A DNA stretch of 64,000 nucleotides. Source: Rhinopithecus roxellana. Lineage: Eukaryota; Chordata; Mammalia; Primates; Cercopithecidae. Numbering within the stretch: the first letter of the stretch is position 1; each line of letters begins with the position of its first letter. The DNA lies in contig NC_044568.1 in the NCBI RefSeq assembly GCF_007565055.1, forward strand, positions 38,343,156 through 38,407,155. The letters are read 5' to 3'. Under the pieces are notes generated by a model that did not search any database, was not told the DNA's origin, and worked only from the letters and a program-made list of their open reading frames with translations. The translations under genes were made by a program, and so were the position numbers. This document shows, in pieces, positions 44,773 to 57,796 of this stretch.

Positions 44773-47551
44773 ACCTCCCAATAAAATGATATTGAATTAA
44801 AAGAGTTCACAATAATTTTCTGGTTTCTGGAAGCCCTTCTCTGAATATTAACAAAGATAAATATCTTTTAAATTTTGATATGGCATAAAAAAGAGTGTAC
44901 CACCTATTGGGAGAGGAAGTGACAGTGGTTCTGAATCTGAGGGATGAAGAAGTTTGAACTGGACCTGAACAAACCCTCTTAGTGTCACTGGACCCTGGAG
45001 AGGAAATCGCGCTTTGTAACTTACATAATAGAACTCAGACATTTGTTGAAAGCCAGAATGTGAGAGATGAACTTAAACATGAGAATATGTGATTTCTTTC
45101 ATAGAAAGTCAGAGCAAATTGGTCAAAGCGGCAGACCAGCAAAGAAATATGACCAAAATGAACTGGATTCTTTTAAATCGTAGAATCCCAGGAAAAAGTA
45201 ACTACTGGGGAAAGGGCAGTGTTCCTGGAATTGATAGAAAATACCCAAGATGCAGCATATGTCATCTGTCAATTATTTTTAAAGTGGTTTGAGGAAAGAT
45301 CACGTGATAATAGTTGCTATCATTAGTTTCGGAGGCTACCCATGTTTTCAAATGACTCTGAATTTGTTCTGAATATTTCTAGAACTTCTCTCTGAAATGG
45401 TTTTCATTACTTTTTACTTCAAGCTTGTAGGTCCCAGCTTGATCATTCATCACTTCTACAGACACAGCACCCCATGGAAATTCTTTGTTTCCAAAAGTCA
45501 TGTCTTCCTCAGGGAACTAAAACTGTTTCTCCCAAAACTCTCAAAATAATATACTGCTGTCTCTAAAGTGAGGTGGCCTTCATTTTGTCCTTTACACATG
45601 AAGCAATAGATGTTAAAATACAATCTAGCATAGAAAATAAAAGTTATCTTTTATTGATTAGAACAAGATTTTCAAATCTTGGATATTTAAAAACAAACCT
45701 CTTGAAAATAGGGAGGAACAATACAATTTGAATGTGTATTACATGTCACTCACTAACTGTGCCACAACATTCATATAGATCATCATTTTTTTCTTCTTAA
45801 TTTTCCTATCCTTACCTAGCACAATTATGTTATTTCACATAACATAATTATCTCCAGGGTAAATAGGTAAAACAAGTTAAATAAAGTCACATAACAATGA
45901 GTAACACAGGATTAAGTCCTTCTTCTGTTCTGCTATAAATACCATTTTCCCTTCAATGTAGTACATTGCCCTATAGACAATTACCATGTATGTCTGATGA
46001 ATATTTAATATTTGTTCAGGACTTTATTTTTGCTCAACACTATGGTAATAGTATGAGACAGAGATGTTAAAATCTCTACATTTAGTCTTAACTTCACTCA
46101 AATAGCCTTTTAGTCTATAGCTATGTTAAATTTATTTCAAAAACGATCGAAAAGAAAGATGTATAAGTTCTCAAAAAGAATATTGTGCCTACTAGTTCTC
46201 TCATGATATTTCAAGATATGAAAAATCTAGTGTAGAAAATAAATAGCAACCTGGAAAATATCTCTTAATTCCAAACATTAAAAATATTTGAATTCGTATT
46301 TATCCAGTAGAAGCTATTTTTCTGGAACTATCTCATGATTTATCAGTAAGGAGGCAAACCATGTGTGAATTTCACATTATATATGAATCCCTTGAGATTG
46401 ATCTTTATGCTTTGTGCATGTGTGTGCCCATGTGCACTCATGCACGTCACCTGCATTCATGCACCTGAAATGAAATGAGACAAATGATAAAGAAAGCTGT
46501 CTTTTATCTTCACAAAATGCCCAAGAGATAGAATTTTAAATTTATCTGGAAGGTTTCAGACCTTAGTTGTGCTGAGGTATACAGAGAATGGAAAAATCTG
46601 AGAACCAGATTTCTCTTTGTGAGGATAAAGTAGAGAAAGAATGAAGAGAATACTAAGAAAATAAATGAAGGGAGGCAAGACGGGAGAGAGATATTAGAAC
46701 CTGGAGGATTATGGTATTCTTTCTGTGTTCAGTTCATTTTAATATGCTATCATTTCAAGAGAATTTACCATATATTTCAACACTGATCTCTAAATGTAGT
46801 CAAATTCATATTTTGTTGTTGTTGTTACCATGAGCTATTAGATTTCAGGAATTAGTAAAAGATGCATTATAATTCAGATTACAGTTTACCTCTGGGGACG
46901 TTCTCATAAAAGCCTTTGGATCACCTTATCAAAGATACAATTAATTTAATCCATCCTTCATATTTATCAAACAAGTATGCTGAAAGCCAGTGATTTGTCT
47001 ATGGGTACATAATGTTTGCCTCTTCCATGACCCAGATTCACATTTGGTACTAACTCCTGGTTCAGTTCCGCTAATATCACAGTTTCTTTTCAATGCTCCA
47101 TTGCAGATAATCAATGTAAGAGCCTTGCTTTGCCAATGACACAGATGAAATTCAGTAGAGTCTTAAAAGTATGATAGAGTGCTTTAGTCAGATTGATGAT
47201 GAGGCTTTTTCTTAAGTGAGGCTAGTCAATTGCTGCTCTTACACTGATTAAACTAGTCCTTTATTCTAATCATGACCAAGATGACCCAAACAAGACTACC
47301 CTCTATATAAATGTGTCAATGCTCTGTATTAAGGTATTCTTGAGACATCAAAAAGTAAATAGATGGATATATAAAAAGAGTATTGAAATATGAATGTCAG
47401 ATCTATGAACTGTAAGTCAGTGTCTGTTTCTGTGTTTGGTCTTTATCCTTGTTCGTATTCCGAGAAAGACTTGCAGAGACCAGAAAATTTCAAATATGTG
47501 GAACAATGCTTATAGAGCATTCTTAAAACTGGACATGACTCTTTGAAGAAA
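44773..47551. other. Non-coding DNA holding the source unit and MIR relics
   Basis: It includes the 205-bp unit at 45498-45702. A possible reverse MIR lies at about 45740-45960 ('ggtaaaacaagttaaataaag', 'cacaggattaagtccttctt'). On the minus strand, 45379-45516 is an open stretch of 45 codons after a splice-acceptor-like 'acagttttag'. I cannot identify a protein. The rest is unassigned. Confidence 0.5.
45498..45702 (-). repeat. 205-bp source unit (A+B) of the split inverted copies
   Basis: Read on the minus strand, the first 163 bases (45702 to 45540) match patch A at 43876-44038. The last 41 bases (45538 to 45498) match patch B at 48157-48197. Homology to A stops and homology to B begins within one base of each other. 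The unit's family, if any, is not recognised. Confidence 0.85.
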
Positions 47552-47769
47552 AATGCTAACACGGTGAAACCCTGTCTCTACTAAAAATACAAAAACTAGC
47601 CGGGCGAGGTGGCGGGCGCCTGTAGTCCCAGCTACTCGGGAGGCTGAGGCAGGAGAATGGCGTGAACCCGGGAGGCGGAGCTTGCAGTGAGCTGAGATCT
47701 GGCCACTGCACTCCAGTCCGGGCGACAGAGCGAGACTCCGCCTCAAAAAAAAAAAAAAAAAAAAAAAAA
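47552..47769 (+). mobile_element. Young AluY (Old World monkey YR-like), 5'-truncated
   Basis: It starts mid left arm at 'gctaacacggtgaaaccctg' and keeps CpG-rich sequence 'ccgggcgaggtggcgggcgc' and 'gagcgagactccgcctc'. It ends in about 25 A. Very low divergence. About 70 bp of the 5' end is absent, and a target-site duplication is not evident. Confidence 0.95.
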
Positions 47770-49685
47770 GCAATCTGCAGAAGTGTGTGTTATCAGGTCA
47801 AACTTATAGGAATGACTGCATTCTTATTGGTATTCTTAAGTTTCATTAAAAATATGTTAAATAAATTCTGAAGAACTCAAACCGGAAAAACACATCTCTC
47901 TCATATGTTCTGCAATAAAAGAATAAGGCCTGACAGAATATAGGAGAAGTTATATCACCTTAATTGACTGCATTTGTCAAGCATACATTTTGATTACTAT
48001 TTACAAGGTATTATAAATACAAGACATTTTTTGAGCCCTTAGGAGTTCAAGAGACCAGTACATTGATAAATATTACAATAACTTGCAACTGCTGCAAAGG
48101 TGTGTACCTGTTACCATATAAGGATGTCAATTTGTGGTGGGGGGTTGTGTACAACTGTTTTGGGAGAAACAGTTTTAGTTCCCTGAAGAAGACATGAGGC
48201 TTCATGTTACCTCTGTTAATTTGAGTCTTCAAACATATGTAATATTATTCCATTAGACCCTTAAAGAAAGGTCTTTCTGGTAAAAGAGATCAACCTTTGC
48301 AAATATGTTCAGGGTTTACATGTTCAGGGAATTGTTAATAGTTTGATATTCCTAGGGAAGGATAAATGTCCATGAGAAGGCAAAAGAGGTTAAACCATTA
48401 GAGTAGATAAGTGGGAGGCAGTTGACAACCTATAATGCTATTTTGGGAGCTTTGCTATTTTTCTGCTGTAGAGTTTTAACTAGAGGAATTCAGGCTCAGA
48501 TTGTCTTGCATACATTGCTAGCAACTTTCACCATATCCCAGCTGCATCTAATCTCTTCACCATACGTTTTAAAAGTCATTGTATGAACAAACAAGTTGGG
48601 CAAAAATTGTGCTCTATTTGCTGTCTTAAAAGAGCATGTAACATTCATGCCAAAAGCTGTGTAGCATTCCCTTCTCTGCCCACTTCAGCACTCTTACACT
48701 GGACAGCTCTGTGTCCTCAGCCCAGGTTCCCACTTGAGTGAGGCTCTTCTGCTTCTGTTTTTTTCCAGAATCTATGAAAGCCAGCTGTTGGAGGTAGTTC
48801 GCACATAATGGGGATAGGAGCCCAAGGATACGTACTGTCATTTTCCTATCCCTTGGAAGGATTTCAACATGCATTCTATACACCTACTTTAGAGAGACTG
48901 CTTGGATTGAGATCCAAAAGTCTTCTGTAGTAACCAACAGTAATCAGTTCAATAACTCACTCTTTATTAACTGTTTTCTGTCCCTGTTTCACCATCCCAT
49001 TTCCCTTACCTGGCATTCTCAGAATTATCTCAACATAAACTACCTACATTCCAAGTATGTGTCTCAGGCTCTGCTTTCAGGGAAACCAAAACAGAGAACA
49101 GAAGCCCTCTGAGGACAGGAGCCATATTTCATGGCCAAGTATGATGAGTAATAGCTTTGTAGTGAAATATAGTAGGAATTAAATGCATGATTGCTTATTA
49201 AGTAGGCTGCAGGGTCAGAATTAGGAAAAATAATATTATTTTCAAATCTTAAAGAAAATGTTTTTACAACCTAAAAGGTATTTGTACATAAGTTTACAGA
49301 CTCCTCCTGCTATTGAGGAGTTAGTTTGTACTTTTGCTTTTAATTTAACATGCTAGGCAAAGGAAATTATTAGGTATCTAAGGCATGTTCAAATCCAAAT
49401 CCTTCAATGGGTAAAATATTGTTTTAAAATGTTTTTTGAAGGTACTAATGATGAGGCCTCTATTAATGATGAAATTGTCCTATTTTAATTGGCTAAATAA
49501 GTAGGTATTCTCCAAATTTGATTGTTAAGCTTTTTTTTTTTTTTTCAAAAATTCTTTAGCATATAATTAAGGGCCTAAGACGTGGTAGACTGGTAGGCAT
49601 TGTGAATGACACTATAGAGGAAAATAAATGTTATAATAGTATCAAAATCCATTGTGATCTTTATAGATTCTAAATTCACTGAGAA
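47770..49685. other. Non-coding DNA with patch B and a possible LTR relic
   Basis: It holds patch B (48157-48197). About 48640-49110 contains LTR-like phrases ('tgtctcaggctctgctttca'), family unassigned. A poly(T) tract lies near 49531-49545. No gene is recognised. Confidence 0.45.
48157..48197 (+). repeat. 41-bp patch B: inverted copy of 45498-45538
   Basis: The sequence from 'gttttgggagaaacag' to 'gaagaagacatga' matches the reverse complement of 45498-45538 with 40 of 41 identical. Similarity stops sharply on both sides. Confidence 0.9.
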
Positions 49686-49687
49686 AT

Positions 49688-50187
49688 CTATTAGGCTTCT
49701 CTAGAGGGACAGAATGAATGATATATATATTCAGAATAGACATACATATTCTGAAAAGGATGTGTTTTTATAAATACACACACACACACACACATATATA
49801 AAGGGGAGTTTATTAAGTATTAACTCACATGATCACAAGGTCACACAATGGTCCCTCAGCAGGCTGAAGAGCAAGGAGAGCCAGTCTGAGTTCCAAAACT
49901 GAAGAACTTGGAGTCGGATGTTCAAAAGCAGGAAGCATGCAGCGGGGAGAAAAATGTAGGCTGGGAGGCTAGACCAGTCTCTCTTTTCACATTTTTCTGC
50001 CTGCTTATATTCTAGCTAGGAGGGCAGCTAATTAGATTGTACACACCCAGATTAGGGGTGAGTCTGACTTTCCCAACCCACTGACCCAAATGTTAATCTC
50101 TTTTGGCAACACCATCGCAGACACACCCGGGATCAATACTTTGTATCCTTCAAGCCAATCAAGTTGACACTCAGTATTAACAATCAC
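49688..50187 (-). mobile_element. Probable solo LTR (family not assigned)
   Basis: Read on the minus strand it starts 'tgtgattgttaatactgagt', continues 'caacttgattgg' and 'ggtgtgtctgcgatggtgtt', and contains 'taataaactcccctt', an AATAAA-bearing block. It ends near 'tctctagagaagcctaatag'. The layout fits a primate LTR. A TA/CA-rich microsatellite lies at 49720-49800 inside it. No internal coding region is attached. Confidence 0.6.
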
Positions 50188-50528
50188 AAGAATAACAGCA
50201 GCAATATTGACATTGGAAACATTGTTTTTCTGATAAGGAATCTTTCATCTCTGTCTTCAACCAAAACTAACATAATAATAGCTACAAAAAAGAAAAACTA
50301 AAATTTTATATTTCCTTCTAATGATACAATAATAACCATGGGATTCACATTAACAAATAAGGAATAAAATACCATTATTTCCTTTCACCTAATTAATATG
50401 GTATTTTATTAGTTTATTTTGAAAAAAATATGCAAGTGATTATTTATATTTTTATACTGAGAAGGAAGTTGAAGGTAAAAAGAGTTTCTGAAAATCAAAG
50501 TATACCTTAGTTGGAAATGCAGATAAAG
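50188..50528. other. Unassigned AT-rich DNA
   Basis: I see nothing recognisable here. Confidence 0.4.
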
Positions 50529-50545
50529 ATATCTATATCTCTATC

Positions 50546-50593
<48 letters not shown>

Positions 50594-50604
50594 GAGAGAG
50601 AGAG
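50529..50604. repeat. (CTAT)n then (GA)n microsatellite
   Basis: Degenerate ATCT units lead into a pure (CTAT)n of about 11.5 copies (50547-50592), followed by (GA)n (50593-50604). It lies where the reversed Alu tail would be expected and has probably replaced it. Confidence 0.95.
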
Positions 50605-50625
50605 AATCAGAGACGGAGACAGAGA

Positions 50626-50905
50626 GAGATGGAGTCTTGCTCTGTCGCCCAGGCTGGGATGCAGTGGCATGATCTTGGCTCACTGCAAACTCATCTCGCG
50701 GGTTCAAGAGGTTCTCCTCCCTCAGTCTCCCGAATAGCTGGGATTACAAGCATGCGCCACTATGCCTGGATAATTTTGTATTTTTAGTAGAGATGGGTTT
50801 TGATCATGTTGGTCAGGCTGCTCTTGAACTCCTGACCTCAGGTGATCCACCCACCTCAGCCTCACAAAGTGCTGGGATTACAGGCATGAGCCACTGCCCC
50901 CAGCC
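50626..50905 (-). mobile_element. Alu, full length body, tail replaced by microsatellite
   Basis: Reversed Alu from 'gatggagtcttgctctgtcg' to 'gagccactgcccccagcc'. Several CpG decays give it moderate age. Confidence 0.95.
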
Positions 50906-53900
50906 AGGATTATGTTTTTCAAGACAAAATGTTCATGTATAGGATGGCTGAAACCTTCAAGTTCTGGAAAGTTAAGGTTTGTAATAGAAAGACCTGTAAT
51001 TAAACTCTGTTGTCATAGCAACCCATTGTGAAACCATAGGTAGTGAAAATAAATGTAGCATTTGCATGTATTCCTAAAGGCATTCTAAATATTCATATAC
51101 ATATATGCATGTAAATATATATATGCATTTGTATATATCCATACAAGTGTACTTATGTGAATACTCAATACCTCTCTGTGTGTATAAGTGTAGTATTTAT
51201 TTTCTTTGAAAATTTTCCCATTCTCCAAGTCAACCTGATCAAGATTGCTCTGCTGCTTCCAATCATGCTTTGTTTTCAGCAGTAGAAACCATGCATCATG
51301 TTGTGTTAAGGTAGGTTGTTTACATATTTGTCTTTCATTTCTATATCATAAGCTCTTTAAGAACAGATACTGTGCCTTAATATTTTGGAGCAGTGACAAA
51401 ATTTAGTTAGGCTACAAAATTGGGAAAAAAAACACAGATATTGCATGAAACTGAAAGTTTAGAATCATTTTTTCAATAGTCCAAACCATCTGTTTTTTTT
51501 TTTTTGTAGCACTGAAATATTATTTTGATTGTTATTCTTATTATGCATAACACCATAATATTTCAAATAGTACTATTGCTATTGCCACTGCCACCAAAAC
51601 CTACTACTAGATTTGGGGCTGGATTATAAAATGTATGTATTTTGACACAATTTAATATTTTTAAATTTTTGATCTGAACGTATAACATGAACTCTTAACA
51701 ATGTTGTGCAGTAGATCTCTCAAACTTAATCATCTTATGTAAAGGAAGTTTTATACCCATTAGACAACAGCTCCCTGTTAGATTCTCACAAGCAAAGTGA
51801 GGGGCTCATTCTGTGAGAGGCACTTGGGGATTAGATCTGACTACAAAAACTATGGATTGAAATATTTCATTTCTTCCTTATTCTAGGATCCATGTTCTCT
51901 GAAAACAAACAATAAGTTATACTGCATTATTAACTTTATTTTGTTGTCTTTATTTTGGGGGGAGTTTAATTGTTGCTGTTTTAACACATGTACTACACAC
52001 ACACACACGCACACACACCCACGCACGCATACACATATATTGTAAATAGAAAACTCTATCAAACTCTATCATGTTACTGATAACAAAATTAATAAACACC
52101 ATCAATGTAGCATGTGAAGATGTGAAGCTTGGTTACTTATTAACATTTGTTCTGATATAAGATGGCCTGATTTTAAATTTTATGACAATTTATTTATTGC
52201 TAAAGAACGAGAGTGATGTCAGCAATTTGTGTTCTTAATCCCAAGAAACAGTCATAGAGTTATATTTTATTCATCCATTCCAATAGTTATTGGGGACTTT
52301 CTATGTCCATTCTAGGAGCAAAATGGTGAATGAAATAAGGCAAAGTCCCAGCTTTTGGAAACTATGGTCTGATGGGAGAGAATGACAACCATAATGTATG
52401 ATTATATACTGAGATATGTTTTATTAAGGAAAAAGAAACAGTGCTATATTACTTTATTTTTATAAATTTCAGCAGTCACAAACAGATTCCAGGGAGTGTA
52501 CAGTAATTTAAAAGAGTGAAAGATCCAGAGCAAATGTTCAGAAATACAATGGGAAAAGTAGGATGACAAATAGTCACTGAGCTATAGCCTCAGGGTCAAG
52601 AGGACAATGGTAGAGTTTTGGCAAATGGAAGGTGAAAGCCATTCCTCTCAGCTTCAGTCTGCTCTCGCCTTACAAGAATACCAGCCTGGTGATGCTGAAT
52701 CTCATGACTTCTCGAAAAGAAACTGAAAATTGTGACATTTTCTGCCTTTTCATGAATGAGAATCCCTTGTTATTTTTAATCAGAGTGTGACCTAAATTTT
52801 ATGACCCTAAGAACAAAAGTCTTCAGGCTATGGCTGGCCTGCAGATCTTTCACTCTGTGGTCTCAACAATAGATCCATGGAAATATGAAAGTAGAGCAGG
52901 GAGAAAGTGGGGTGGCTGTGACTTCTAGGCATTGAAGAGATCTGTTCTCTAAGAATTACATCTAGCATCTCCATAGTAGTAGAAGCATGGACTAGAGATG
53001 GGTATGGAAGAGCACTGGTACTGCCTAAGTGCATCAGCAAATTGGACACTGGATACAATGACTTTAGAGAGCTGTGGTCCTTATGACCAGCCTGGCATAG
53101 AAGGAGTAGAGTCAACAGAAAGTCTACACATCTTATAGCAGATAACTTGGGAAAGGATCAAGAGTGGTGACTGACTGGGTTTCCTGATACAATATAAGGT
53201 AGGTAGAAAAAGCCACAAAGTCACTACTATTATGTTTCTTGTCGAATTTGGCAAATGGGCACTTACAGTTAAATTTCAATTTAGTCCAATGAATAAGGAG
53301 ATTTTGCATCAAAGGTCCTGAAACAATCCCTGCCAATAACACATATTTGACATTATTGATATTCATAAAAAGCATATCACAGGGGTCAAATATAGTCCCA
53401 ATTTTATAGATGTGTAAAATTAGCTTAAGGGGTTTAATTACTGTCCAGTGTCACAAGATCAGTAAGTATCAGACTTCAATTTAAGTCCTAGGTCTTATAA
53501 TAATCAAGGTAGCTGCATAGCTTTGTTCTGAAATATGGGTGTTAGACTGTGTAGATAGTGGATCAACATTTACTTTGGATTGAGTAATTGTTAAGATCCA
53601 TATACACCATTTAGTAGCTTGTTCATCCTTGGGTAATGCAGTCTATGGTCTCTAGATCTCAATATTTTCAAGTCTAAAATTGGTATAATATCAAAGTTCT
53701 TTGAAGAACATTTAAAAACATATTTTATTCTGCAAAGCATTAGAGAAATCTCAGCTATTTTTATCATTAGTGATGCTAACAACCATTACAAAATATAAAG
53801 GTTTTAAATAAAAACGGCACATTTATTGGCAATGAATAAAGTATCAGAAGGCTGTTTATATTGTAGACACCTTTCAATGGCCCTGTTATGGCTATTAGGG

Positions 53901-55984
53901 TGCACTCACAACAGTTCAGGAAGCTAAGCACTATTTCTATTAGTACTGCATGTGTGAGGAAAAGAAAAGCCTCAGATAGTTTAGTTACCTACACTGATTC
54001 CATAATGATTTGCATCTAGTAAGTGTATAACCAGAAATTTAAATAAGAGACTAATTTATTGCAAAGCTCACACTTCCCTCCTACGCTGAGTGACCTCTTA
54101 CCTTAACTTTTGCCATGATGGTAGCCCTAAATATTTCCTTAGACCTCTGAGCTCTGACGCAGTGTTTTTCTAGTGTAGGGGAAAGCAATAAATATAACTA
54201 AAGGCTGCTAGCTTCCTTTTACACTAACTTCACTCTGCACTTCAAGGTGCTAGTTCTACAGCTGCCCTCTATAACTACAACAGGTTAAATACAATACATA
54301 TAAAGAACAGTGTAGCCTAAACATTAACAAAACTGAGTATCTTGGAGAGGAAAGAAAAACTTTCTGTGTTAATTTTCATCCTGTGTTCAGCAATGTCAGC
54401 ATGCTTTAATACAAATATTCTCAGAATCAGCATTTGTACTATAGAGTCAGCATTTGAGACAGTGACATTAATTATTTTAGTATCTTTACAATAGAACAAT
54501 GATGATAATTATCTAATACCATGGTTTTAAGATATTATTTATGTTTTCTTATATTTATTGGAAACAATGGGTATACTTCGATGACAAGAGGGAAAAACTT
54601 TTATCTCTACCCTAAACAGGGTGAGGGAGATATATATAAAATATCTCCTAACCTGGAACAAACCATGTGATTAAACATGGGTACCTACATAAAAGCATTT
54701 TTTTGGTATTTTAGTTTAGTTTTGCTTTTGCCAAATTTCTCATCCAACTGTAGCGTCTAGGCCTTCATTCCTTGATTTGCATTTGTGTGATCAAGATTAA
54801 ATTCAGCAGATGGTTTTGCTAATACTAAAGCAAAATATAAAGTCACTTATTTTTTTGCTCCCAACTTCTTTTTCATTTGACTGGAATAAGATAATATGAC
54901 AGAATTTTACATTGTGGTAAACAGGTCATGTTGGGGTGAATCTTTGCTTTGATGGTTAGTACTTCCTTTCAATTTGATCCCATTCACAACTATCTTTCAG
55001 CCACTTTTATCTGCTTTACCAACCTGATGTTATTCCGCTATTCACTGTAACTGAGAATTGTGAGAATGTCTTACTAGGAAATTGTCACCCATGCATTGGC
55101 TCATCATATCAGAATAAGCTGATAAATGAACTATCTCATCTACATAGCATACATGCAAATTAGAAATAAATACTAACAGCATAAAGATTGTCTCAAAAAC
55201 CACCTCCCATTTATATGGTGATGATGAGTTAATAAGTTCTTACTGATTAAAGAAACTTCAAAAATATCTTTTCCATATTTATTCACTCATCTGTTCCTTA
55301 AACATTATTGAGTGTTTTCTATTTAGTATTCTCATACATGCTGCCAAAAATTGTGTGGTCTGAATTTCTTTAACTGTGCAATAGAGAAAAGCATTAAAAG
55401 GATATTCTGAACCTCTATATAGGCACAAGTACTGAGAATGGAACAAAGAATCTTCAAATTCACCACTGAGCTAAACATGAAAAACACATATTTAATTTCC
55501 AACCTCCCATTTAAGTGTCCTAAAAACTACATACTGTATTTAATATAATTTTAGCAGCAAAATATGAAGTAAAAGACATATTTTATTTATATAATATGAC
55601 CCTCTCCAAATAGCTTCTTCTAAAAATTCACACATTTTCAAGACTTCCTGTCATAGATACATTTTCCAAATAAAAATCTTATTTTTATATCTCATACCTA
55701 AAAGTTATAGTACTATAAGTAACTCGGAAGACTTCTGAATATTAAAATTAATAGCATAATAAATGCTAACATGAAATAGTTACAATTCTGAAAGCATAAA
55801 GAAGAAAATGCCCTTCAAGAATTATTTTTTCCTACATATGATGCAGTGAAAAGTACTCAAGATTTAGGGACAGAAAAAACTAAAAAGTAATCCTATCCTT
55901 GTTCCTGCTACTTAGGAGTGGTATGACTTTGGACAGGTTCCGTAATTCCTCTCCGCTTTGGTTCCCTCATTGCTTTTGTATTTT
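50906..55984. other. Non-coding DNA with MIR/L2 relics
   Basis: A CA-rich microsatellite lies at 51994-52031. About 52260-52430 resembles the reverse L2 end ('attggggactttctatgtcc'). Reverse MIR relics are at about 53380-53520 ('gtgtcacaagatcagtaagt') and 53900-54060 ('catctagtaagtgtataacc'). A forward MIR is at about 55880-55975 ('gtggtatgactttggacagg'). No exon is recognised. The minus frame 52828-53115 (95 codons) has no identifiable domain. Confidence 0.5.
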
Positions 55985-56560
55985 TCCTTACTTTATCAAG
56001 TCTATAATAAATTACCCCCATTTAAAGTGCACTCATTTGATGTAATCCGACAGTTCAACATGGCAATAAGACCTCCACTAGAATCATACAGAACATTTTC
56101 ATCACTAACAAAGGTTACTCATACCCCCTGGTCATCTATGTCTTTTTATTCCTCTGTAACAGCCATTCGTCTACATTTTGTCATCATAGATTGGTTCATA
56201 TTTCCTATAAAGGAGATCTGATATCCTGAGTTCTTTCACTCATATTGAGTGTGTGGCCAGTAGTTCTGGTTTTCTATTTTTTCCTTGTTATTGCCGAGTA
56301 GTATTCCATTGTATGGATATATTTTATTTTGTTTACCTATTTACCTGTTGATGGAATGATTTTGTTCCCCCCACTCACCCCAGGTTCTGGCTACAATGAA
56401 TAAAGTTGCTACATAAATAAATACATGTACAAGTTTTCATTTGAACATGTTTTTATTTCACTTGGATAAATAACTGAGATGGAAATACCTGGTGGCCTAT
56501 ACTTAACATTTTCAATTATCTTGCAGAGTTTTAAGCATTTCTAGAAATAATGAATGGAAA
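55985..56560 (-). mobile_element. L1M fragment (ORF2 end plus 3' UTR), reversed
   Basis: 'agcagtattccattgtatgg'-type landmark near 56297, 'tttacctgttgatggaatga', 'ctacaatgaataaagttgct', and upstream the reversed 3' UTR phrase 'tcatacagaacattttcatc'. It is well diverged. The plus frame at 55958-56221 is antisense and not a gene. Confidence 0.75.
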
Positions 56561-57484
56561 TGAGCTCACATGGTGCCTGACATTCTTTAGAAACTGGTCA
56601 TGTCAGAGGTGGAATGTTAGTCATGAGTGTTCTTTAAAAAAATTCTCAAAAATTTCAGACCAAATATGCTGTAATAGAACAAGTCACCAGATTAACTAGC
56701 TTTCAGCAATGAATCAGCTTTTTCCTTCAAAACTTTATGATTTGGGTGACATGTGCTTCAAAGTTTGTGTTTTCTACATTTTCTGGGTAAATGCCTTGAT
56801 TTTAATTCTGGTTCAAAACACTTGCTCATGCATAATTGTGTTCGGATTCTTCTGTAACATTTTGTCACTCCCATTATGAGTTAAAATGACTCTCTGGCTG
56901 GAGCAGCTGTGATCAGTTCTGAATTCTCTATGCTGAACTCGTCTGTTGCTCTTCAGAACTTAAAATTCAGGCCAGTAAAATATAGTGTTATTCATACCTA
57001 TCAAAAAGGTATTTTATTAGGTAAAGGTGTTGCCTTTCTCCCACGGGCAGTAATGCCAACCTCTGATTTTCTTTTGTAAGAGGATCAGGATAAAATTAAT
57101 CAGTTTTGTTAAAATCAAAAGAGAAAAAAAATCGCTTACCTTTCTCTGTTATCTTAGTTCATTTTATTCAAAGAGAATAAAAATGGTAATCAGGCAGGAT
57201 TGCCTATCAAGGCAATTGTGACCACGTCTCAGAAACATTTTTAGCTTAATGGTTAGTGTCAGCTTTTAATTTTTCTCAGGCAAATAAAGGTATTAATACC
57301 TTTTATTTCAGTCATACATGATTAATTTTAGCTCATAGTTAGTACTAATATATCTAAAGTTGTATTTATTCCTCTATCAATCCTAGGTTTTAGAATCCGA
57401 GACGTAGCAAAATGGGAGATGGGCATCCATGTGGGTGAAAATGGAATTATTGTTACCAAGTACCTATCAATTAAATTCAATCTG
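56561..57484. other. Unassigned non-coding DNA
   Basis: Nothing is recognised in either strand. Confidence 0.4.
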
Positions 57485-57796
57485 GGCCAGGTGAGGTGGC
57501 TCATGCTTGTAATCCTAGCAGTTTGGTAGGCTGAGGCGGGAGGATTACCTGAGGTCAGGGGTTTGAGATCAGCCTAGTCAATATGTCAAAACCCTGTCTC
57601 TATTAAAAATATAAAAATTAGGCAGGCATGGTGGTGTACGCCTGTAGTCCCAGCTCCTAGGGAGGCTGAGACAGGAGGATCACTTGAACCCAAGAGGCAG
57701 AGGTTGCAGTGAGCCAAGATTGCACCACTGCACATTCCAGCCTGGGTGACAGAGTGAGACTCTCTAAAAAAAAAAAAGAAAAAAGAAAAAAAAAAT
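57485..57796 (+). mobile_element. Alu, full length, moderately old
   Basis: 'gggccaggtgaggtggctca' to 'gagtgagactctctaaaa', with an A-rich tail broken by G. CpG sites are largely decayed. A target-site duplication is not clear. Confidence 0.95.

Noticed and set aside
44848..45042. 64-codon minus-strand frame with natural-looking residues
   Set aside because: Possibly continuous with the relic-exon idea upstream, but no family match, no intact start context and no splice evidence; kept only as background to the 45379-45516 note.
52828..53115. 95-codon minus-strand frame
   Set aside because: No recognised motif, no neighbouring exon signals, and length is within chance for a 64-kb AT-rich window.
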